This document shows, in pieces, positions 57,548 through 64,000 of a stretch of 64,000 bases of DNA. This DNA comes from Solenopsis invicta. Taxonomy: Eukaryota; Arthropoda; Insecta; Hymenoptera; Formicidae. Numbering within the stretch: position 1 is the first letter of the stretch; each line of letters begins with the position of its first letter. The position numbers were made by a program, and so were the translations under genes. The DNA is taken from contig NC_052668.1 in NCBI RefSeq assembly GCF_016802725.1, forward strand, positions 11,973,001 to 12,037,000, read 5' to 3'. The notes below the pieces were generated by a model, which was not told where the DNA came from, searched no databases, and saw only the letters and a program-made list of their open reading frames with translations.

Positions 57548-57660
57548 GGATCCGCAAATGGAAATCGGCTGCATAACGGGCAGAAAGGAATATTTACTAC
57601 GCAGGAGGGTGGCAAGTCGCATGCAGAGTTAGAAGAAACATAAATAGATCGCGTCGCGAA
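57548..57660. repeat. Diverged direct repeat, copy 1 (partner at 58201)
   Basis: Shares GCAAATGGAAATCGGCTGC, AAAGGAATATTTACT, GCAGG, and a looser GTCGCATGCAGAGTTAGAAG block with 58201-58312 in the same order. This copy has about 10 bp extra (TAACGGGCAG) after the first block. Confidence 0.7.
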
Positions 57661-58200
57661 TCGAAACGCGAGAATTCTCTGCGCTGCTGGTGTGAAAATC
57701 GCGGTGAAGGGTTGGGAGAATGCGCAGGCGGCTCTGAACCGGAAATTAAAATTGCTCAGAGCATTTATGACGATAAATATAACGGCGGGATAAAATTTAT
57801 CAACAGATAAAATTGACGCCGGCTCGTCGGCGCAATTCTCCATCGCGGATTTTAAGGTAAAAAAAATTATTCGAAACGGCAGTAGTAATGGTAGTTATTT
57901 TTCACGTTTACAGAGTATGATGCGTTTTCAAACTTCATCATTAATCATTGTATTTCGGGAATTTGCGTCCGATCATTGTTGCAGCACGTACATACATACA
58001 TGCGTTTATTCTCTCTTTTGGTTTTCGTTTCTCTCGGTTGCGATGCTAAAACTCTGAAAATCTAAAACCCTTTTAATTCTCTTACGCCCACCTTCGGCTC
58101 GATGCACTGCCAGCCCGCGGCGAAAGGGGAAACAGTGTTGGCGGCACGGTGTAAGGTGAAGAAAGAACGCATGGTTGCGGAACTGGGCAAACCCAAGGGT
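57661..58200. other. Spacer between direct repeats
   Basis: Contains a 58-bp intron-like stretch (57857-57914: AAG|GTAAAA to TTCACGTTTACAG) preceded by a short plus-strand frame ending GSSAQFSIADFK. On the opposite strand a 144-codon ATG-initiated frame (57409-57843) overlaps it. Neither is convincing enough to call a gene. Confidence 0.35.
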
Positions 58201-58312
58201 GAGGATACGTGCAAATGGAAATTGGCTGCAAAGGAATATTTACTGCAGGTAGCGCGGTTGGGTAAGAGGTCGTAACTTGCGTCGCGGAATGAGAAGGAAC
58301 GTAAAGAGGAAT
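58201..58312. repeat. Diverged direct repeat, copy 2 (partner at 57548)
   Basis: GCAAATGGAAATTGGCTGC joins directly to AAAGGAATATTTACTGCAGG, then GTCGTAACTTGCGTCGCGG and GAGAAGGAACGTAAAG. No conserved reading frame between copies. Confidence 0.7.
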
Positions 58313-58423
58313 GCACTGACTCCGGTGCACTGACTTCGAGCGCAACGAGAGTTACGCGAGGGTTGCGCGGAGGGATGCAGTTGCGGAGTTACGGGGGCGT
58401 GAGAGAGGAAAAAAAAGAAAGAA

Positions 58424-58445
58424 TGAGAGAGAGAGAGAGAGAGAG
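58424..58445. repeat. (GA)n microsatellite
   Basis: About 11 GA units after an A-rich purine tract. Confidence 0.92.
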
Positions 58446-59014
58446 GAAGAAAAGTGCTTCGGCGCGCGTCGGCGTACGTGTTAAGGGGGATGAAGTACCT
58501 GAAAGGCACATCATATACCGGACACATTGATCGATGGACCTGTGGGCTGCGAGGCCCGCGATAGAAGCTAAAAGGACGAAGATAAATTAATACCATGGAA
58601 TTTCGGAGAGTTGGAAACGAACTCTCTCCCGCGCTCTCAGATCAGTACGTACTTCTGATTTCTCAGCTCCCGTGTTTATATTCACCGCCGCCATCTCCAG
58701 TTTTAGTCGCCTCGCTGATTGGCCTTTCATGGACTGCCTATCTTATTTATTTTTTCTCGATACATTGAATCCGAACTAATTTCGTAAGACGTGACCGCAT
58801 TACGTATTCTTGTGAGAGATAGCTGCCGACAGAATTGCCGGTTCTATTAGAAATCAATGCAATATGTATGAGTATTAGTTTACGCTGTATAAATATTAAA
58901 ATGTTTTACTCGAAATTGTTGATTGTTATTTTATAATCTTGCATTCATGATCTAAGGAAAGAGTAATTTGGCGTATTAATTATGATACACTAAATCAAAT
59001 ATATTTCATGAATA
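58446..59014. other. Non-coding stretch
   Basis: CpG-rich to 58.75 kb, then AT-rich. Nothing supported. Confidence 0.5.
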
Positions 59015-60408
59015 ATAAATCAACATTTATGAAAAAGCAATAACGAGCATAAACAAATGTTTCTAAATACGACGAATAAATTAATTATTTATAACTATAA
59101 TGAATTAGCTATGGAATGTTTCGACTTTACTCACCATCAGCCAAATTTAATAACGAGACACCTGAGTCGAATAAGAGCCACCTAACTTATTTTATTTTTC
59201 ATAAACTCCATTTATGGAGATATTGAAATAAAGTAAATAAAAATAAAGTGTTTATTTCAATCACTCACAAAAATAAAATCATCTTTCACATAGAACATTT
59301 GTAAATAAACAAAAAAGATTTTCTTTATTCCAATGAACCTTATTAAATGCTTGCGTTTGTAATAAGACCCGAATAAAAAGTAAATTGAAAATAATAAAGA
59401 AGCCAAACATTGTTTTCCATTACACTTTTAAAATCATTATTAATTACAAAAACAAAATCTTTTAGGATCCGCTCTATTGTTAAACATCACAATTATCTTT
59501 AATTTTGTTTGTAAATAATTGTTTAACTTTTAAAAATTCTTGGCTATTTGAGTGCAAAAATTACCAGCATTGAAAATTGTTATCTTTGTTGCAAGCTATA
59601 CGTATAACAAACAAATGACAATGGCCGTAAAAATAATCGTATAAATGAATCTTATTTAATAAGTACATTATTTATAAAAAAGTATACTTATTCCAAAAAT
59701 CGATGTATATTTGTTTTTTTCTATAGTTAGAAAATTTGAATAATATGTTGTTGAATATAATATGTTGTAATAAATCACCAAATAATTATACTCAATAAAT
59801 TTTATAGCGAATTATTATAAAAATGATTTATTTATTTACTTCGTCACAAGTTTTCGTTGTATTAAATAAATTTATAGCTGCCGGTTTTAAATTTCCCAAC
59901 TCCTTTTTACTTATTTCCTATGATACACCTTTCAAACATATATTCTATAACACATAAAGCGCATTTTTAAGTAGTAAATTTAAAATTGGGACTTCTTTAT
60001 GCTAGGTCTTATTTGGCTCAAGTACCTTATGTAAAGTAAATTATCATGCATCCTTTTAAAGTAAAATGAAAAAAATATTGAAATAGAAGCAAGTAGCAAG
60101 CTACATCAAAGGTCAGACACGATTGGTGTACATAATGTATTATAAATAAAAAAAACCAGGGTAGAGTGAATAAAGTCCTCCAAATGAAATAAATTTGAAA
60201 CTTTTTCTGTGAATTTACTTTGAAGAACTTCACTTACTACAGTTTTTTTTTATTTTTAGTACATTATACATATATCAATCGTGTCTGGCCTTTGATGTGG
60301 CTTTCCGCTTTGATTACTTTTTTATTAAATAAATAATCAATTTGTCGTATCTAAAAACGCTTGTTTATACTCGCTTATTGACCTTACTCAAATACTGATT
60401 TACGTTTT
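59015..60408. mobile_element. Large AT-rich inverted-repeat region, about 1.4 kb, with nested hairpin
   Basis: The outer left arm (59015-59092, with ACGAGCATAAACAAATGTTT and TAAATACGACGAA) matches the outer right arm in reverse complement (GCGAGTATAAACAAGCGTTT and TAGATACGACAAA, about 60333-60408). An internal pair, ACCTGAGTCGAATAAGAGCC near 59161 and the complement of GGTCTTATTTGGCTCAAGTA near 60005, suggests a further nested unit. A clear hairpin at 60099-60303 is described separately. No ORF of note. Arms are diverged, so this is an old element or several nested ones. Confidence 0.5.
60099..60303. repeat. Hairpin inverted repeat, about 205 bp
   Basis: AGCTACATCAAAGGTCAGAC then ACGATTGGTGTAC and TAATGTATTATAAATAAAA on the left pair with the complement of the right arm, which reads inward AGCCACATCAAAGGCCAGAC, ACGATTGATATATG, TAATGTACTAAAAATAAAA. 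Arms are about 60 bp, the loop about 85 bp. Many differences are compensable G:U pairs in RNA. Confidence 0.8.
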
Positions 60409-61234
60409 GCTACACTCGAGTTTGAAAAATTTTAATTTTACTAACTAATCTAAAAATAGATTGTAACAGAAGTGTCAATAAGTGAAACTTCCGCCACTTG
60501 ACTTCCGCCGCTCTGTCAAACGCAACGATAGCGGAGAGTTTTGAAAGCTGGAATTAAGTTGCCACCGCGATAATTCGTGGAATATTTCGTATAATTAGAA
60601 GGCGGTTACTCTCTGAAAAAGCATCTCTTGAAGAGTCTAACGCAAACGACCATCCAGTCCGTCCATAATGTCCTGGCTCTTTTCCCCTGTCTATCCTCAA
60701 GTTCGTTTATTGAGGGAACTTTTGCTTCCATTAGTCCATAATTAACTGAGTCAAGTAGCCGAAGTCGACAAAGTCTATGGCAGTCTTCTCGTACTTCTCA
60801 GGAATCGACAAATCGTGCCTTCCATCCGGCTGCGCGGACGTTCGAGGAAAGAGAAAAAAAAAGGGAAAAGAAACGAAGCAAAAGCCGATGCTTGGGGATT
60901 GGTAGCGCGGGGCAGAATCCGAAGGGAAGTCGAATTCGTTAATCCTGCTGCCCGCTCGTCCTTTGTGGTGGACTTCGGAATTAAATTTCCGGTCTTACGG
61001 AATCCGAGGAATCCTTCGTCGATAGTCGGTTCGTCCGGTAATTCGATCAGCAATCATCCTGAGGTCGTCGGCGTCGTAGTTGGCGTCGTCTCTCCTTTAC
61101 GTGGCAATCCGTGTACAACGTCGACGATGTGTACGCCCCGGTAGATAAATAAATAAATGAAAGCGATACGCGGGAGTAATGTACTCGATATCGCACCGCA
61201 AGAATCATATCTACGAGGGAGATTGTAAAGAACC

Positions 61235-61235
<1 letters not shown>
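60409..61235. other. Non-coding stretch
   Basis: Contains CACTTGAC/GTCAATAAGTG half-palindromes near 60475. On the minus strand, a frame (ELPDEPTIDEGFLGF) ends at a GTAAGA donor-like site near 61000, but no start or acceptor supports it. Confidence 0.4.

Positions 61236-61274
<39 letters not shown>
61236..61274. repeat. (AT)n microsatellite, about 39 bp
   Basis: Nineteen AT units, followed by TGTACATTTATATATTTT. Self-complementary and cruciform-prone. Confidence 0.97.
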
Positions 61275-61279
<5 letters not shown>

Positions 61280-62541
61280 TTTATATATTTTTATATGTTC
61301 AATATATCTGAAAAAAATATAATATATATGTACATATGTATATCTATGAAGGATGATAGACGTAATTACATATTATCGATGTTAACAGACTGACCACGAT
61401 TGCGTCGGCTTTCATTTGCACCGCAGACAGTATGAGAAGGATGCCGGATAATCATTAATTAATGGGCAGCCGGCTTTAATAAAATGCATCATAAATGCAT
61501 TTCGGCACTAATCGTGCAGTAATTGAACTCGTTGATCGAAACAATTTCTCTCGTTCGTAACGGTATCTGATACCGTAGTCATCGGCGTAATCGACGGAAA
61601 TATTGTTTATTAACAGGAGGCACGTGTAATTCGTATGCACTCGTGCGATAATATTAGAAATAGCTTAATGCAATTTCACGCAGGCTGCAGCTCACAGCGA
61701 GCTGCAGCCTCTCGCCTCAGGTCTGCGCCGCGAACGCAAGCCGGAGCTTTGCCCAGTCGTACGTGAGACGAGCAGCTAGACGCACGCCCGCCGATTCCAA
61801 TCCTGCACTCGTGCATGAACATCGAGACAAGTGTGTGGCTGCTGAAACGAGCCGTCCATTTGCATTTCAATGCTCTCGTCGGTCCGAGCAATGCTCCGTT
61901 TCCCTTTCTCGGCGGCTGTAAGCGTCTAGCTGAATCGCTCATTTAAGACAGTTCCTCCGACTTCATCCTCGTAATATTTCCTTAAAACTTGGTATGCACA
62001 TGCAGAAAGTGCGAAAGTTAGTCAGTTAATCCTCTCGGAGTATTAACGTGATTACCAGTCTCCCGGAATGTCAAGTGAGTTACGTGTCGCGCCAACAGCG
62101 TCTAGATAACAGCGATATTGATATAATCCCTTTCCCCCCCCTCTCCCCGTCACCCCCGAAAAGACTCGCGCGGATATATTATCGTTGAAAATTAGAGACG
62201 TATAACTTTGAATCGTACCCCATTAACGTATTCGAGTTGCTCTTCGCGAAATTAGATTTGCCGCAGTTCAAACTGCAGGCGGACATAGTATTCCAATATA
62301 ATTCAGAGCGACGAAATATGCGAAATTACCATCATTATCCAACGACAGATGCTGACGGTGCCAACACACACACGCGAAACTTCCAGCGAGCTAATCGATT
62401 TCAATCCGAACTTCGGTCTGCAAATTCCGACCACCTGTTTATGGGAGCGGTGATTACCGAATGAAATTACGTGCACCTGTACGCGCGCAGTTGAAGTGCA
62501 TGCATACATTAATGCATACCTATCCTACCTATTCCTACCAG
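61275..62541. other. Non-coding stretch
   Basis: No supported gene apart from the hairpin at 61682. Ends in a pyrimidine-rich acceptor-like sequence (CCTACCTATTCCTACCAG). Confidence 0.45.
61682..61710. repeat. Perfect 12-bp hairpin, 5-nt loop
   Basis: AGGCTGCAGCTC-ACAGC-GAGCTGCAGCCT is exactly self-complementary. Each arm contains a PstI-like CTGCAG core, itself palindromic. The stem is GC-rich and the loop short, as in stable RNA stem-loops, but no U-tract terminator or pre-miRNA-length stem follows. Confidence 0.9.
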
Positions 62542-62718
62542 CCGTCCGAACTTCCTCGCGGACCTCCGGGCACACTCGGTGCCAGCCTCGGTACCGAGAG
62601 GGACATCGATTTTCTGCCGAGCGATTCGATGTTCATACCCGACCCGCTGCATGAAGATCATTGGTGTAAACATGAGGCGGCCATGCGCGCGCGTGCGGAG
62701 GTTTCGGATAGAGACTGA
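62542..62718 (+). CDS. Candidate exon after a strong acceptor, unidentified
   Basis: A plus-strand acceptor (CCTACCTATTCCTACCAG) is followed in phase 0 by an open frame starting PSELPRGPPGTLGASLGT, continuing RDIDFLPSDSMFIPDPLHED and HWCKHEAAM, to a stop at 62716-62718. Composition is protein-like (Pro/Gly then acidic/hydrophobic), without simple repeat. It could be a terminal coding exon; alternatively an internal donor such as GTGTAA at 62667 would end it sooner. An ATG at 62461 opens the same frame, so the acceptor is not required. No domain is recognised. Confidence 0.25.
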   Translation, partial: PSELPRGPPGTLGASLGTERDIDFLPSDSMFIPDPLHEDHWCKHEAAMRARAEVSDRD

Positions 62719-62724
62719 GAGAGC

Positions 62725-62762
62725 GTCGTCATCCTCGTCCTCGTCCTCGTCCTCGTCGTCGT
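62725..62762. repeat. (CTCGTC)n-type trinucleotide tract
   Basis: Interspersed TCG and TCC triplets, giving serine or acidic runs in translation; directly after the stop of the preceding candidate. Confidence 0.85.
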
Positions 62763-64000
62763 GCTCGCGCGTCGCCACCCCTCCAGTGTACACAGTCGCG
62801 CGGATCCCTTTGCACGGCGGATGAGTTTAGATTGATATTGGCTGGCGAATGGATTTATCTAAAATTAGAGTCCCCGTGCTGTCACACAGGCTTACAGTAC
62901 GTCTCGACTCGAGCGTACTGACACAGCCCGACACATCGATGCAACGTCGCGCACACCTCTCGTCGCGCTAAAGTTAGAACCGGTTGCCTTTGTCGATATC
63001 GCGATATCCGATGACGCCGTCGATGCATTCTAACTTTGGCGTGTCTAGAAAGCAATTTAAATCCATGCTGCATGCCGCGAATACGATTCATTGCACCTTG
63101 CTCATCCGCATCTGGACACGGGAGGAGATGACTGATGCCTCGCCAGTTTAATTTTCTGGATGATTAAATTTATCGTCTATTGCTTCTCTTAATAATCAAA
63201 TTGTCGGAAGAATAGCCGCGCGCGCTTCGCCGCAGAAAATTGGAATTGCGGGATTCGCGAGACAAGTGGGAAGAGAGCGACATCACGGTCAATAAAGGGG
63301 GAGACAGGCACGGCCAGAAGTTCTCGAATCGAGTCTTGTAGCTTCTCGGAGACATTTCTCACGGGACGGGCGAGCGGACGATTAGATTTGGACCTGCAGT
63401 TTCCTAGATTTCTCGTAGATTCTGAAGAGGGGGATCGAGAAAAGGCTCTGCACCTTCTCAAGGCAAATCACTTTCAGCCTTCGGTCTCCTCCGCCTAGAA
63501 GCTTAGGCCAATTTCGACGTGTCGGTTTTTCTTCTTCCCCGCGACGTTACATGAGAACAAGGGATGAAAGAGTCTGTGGAGTTAGAGGATCGTGTTGACA
63601 ATGGGGAGAGAGATGGTGGATGCAAACGAGAAACCCCTCGCTACGGATCACTTCGAGGGTGGATTAATGATGAGGGGATAAAACTTGGATGGAAATTTGT
63701 TTATTTCTGTAAAGGGCTGGGCTCGCGGTTCAACTTGTAGGGGGTTTTGTAGAAATGACCACGGCGAAAGAGAAATCGATGGATATCCCGGTGGTTCTTG
63801 CTCAAATTACCGTGAACGTTTGCTCTGCAACAATTGTGCGAGCGACAATCTTTATAAAGTTTAATAGCTTACGGCGTTGCGGCTCGCGTTCGATTAACCA
63901 GGTACCCCATGAATTTCAAAAGAAAGCATCGCGTCTCGTTGCAGTTTCAGTGTACTCTCGGTGCAAATGAGAGTTGGATGGAGTTTGTGGAATTTTAAAG
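62763..64000. other. Non-coding stretch to window end
   Basis: No supported gene. Includes the nested hairpin at 62966-63041. Minus-strand frames at 63170-63461 are open by composition. Confidence 0.45.
62966..63041. repeat. Nested hairpin, about 76 bp
   Basis: AAAGTTAGAA (62970-62979) is exactly complementary to TTCTAACTTT (63028-63037), and pairing extends outward through CGC/GCG with one wobble. Inside lies a perfect 14-bp palindrome, GATATCGCGATATC (62995-63008). The overall length resembles an animal pre-miRNA, but the inner stem is not continuously paired. Confidence 0.6.

Noticed and set aside
57409..57843. ATG-initiated 144-codon minus-strand open frame
   Set aside because: No domain. 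It overlaps one copy of a diverged non-coding duplication whose partner does not conserve the frame.
59130..59145. Minus-strand GTGAGT donor
   Set aside because: Lies inside the decayed AT-rich inverted repeat with no protein-like frame upstream.

Overview
This window is eukaryotic, gene-poor nuclear DNA, most likely from an insect. It has no operons, Shine-Dalgarno-led ORFs, rRNA, recognisable tRNA or CRISPR array. It is full of (GA)n/(CT)n microsatellites. CpG-rich DNA alternates with strongly AT-rich islands, and there are several metazoan-type splice-site pairs (GTGAGT/GTAAGT donors, pyrimidine-AG acceptors, a CTAAT branch point and a 65-bp intron-like stretch). The unusual CpG density together with GA microsatellites and many AT-rich foldback elements would fit a hymenopteran such as an ant. 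That is inference; no protein in the window fixes the taxon.

No complete protein-coding gene can be identified. The long open frames are low-complexity or CpG-driven accidents. The best coding evidence is a handful of short exon candidates bounded by splice signals: 8539-8578 (+, branch point, acceptor and donor all present, one open frame); a coherent plus-strand cluster at 32.2-33.3 kb (65-bp intron candidate, exon ending at a GTGAGT donor, then a 50-nt exon with both splice sites); 54972-55013 (-, a first exon encoding an N-myristoylation-type MGCRVS start); 50511-50562 (-); 21545-21697 (-); and 62542-62718 (+). If real, they mean the window is mainly long introns and intergenic DNA of one or more genes that extend beyond it. 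Their proteins are not recognised.

The dominant positive content is inverted-repeat DNA, concentrated in AT-rich islands. There are small foldback elements at 11.7, 16.5, 19.8, 24.0, 25.6, 50.3, 52.1 and 52.5 kb, and larger nested palindromic structures at 17.0-17.5, 25.9-26.6, 47.6-48.6 and 59.0-60.4 kb. A TIR-like pair bounds 43.8-44.3 kb and a possible hAT-like non-autonomous element lies at 29.8-31.1 kb. Several of the small foldbacks share an ACAC(T/C/G)GAGAAAAA-like terminus while their interiors differ.

The second notable content is a set of diverged, non-tandem duplications of non-repetitive, CpG-rich, TAAT-rich DNA at 20.3/20.9, 24.4/25.1, 42.5/44.7, 48.9/50.6 and 57.5/58.2 kb. They show no coding signature and look like duplicated regulatory modules or very old unclassified repeats. 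Compact GC-rich hairpins at 7.75, 22.55, 61.68 and 62.97 kb are further unexplained structures. All boundaries were read by eye, so ends of diverged repeats may be off by some tens of bases.
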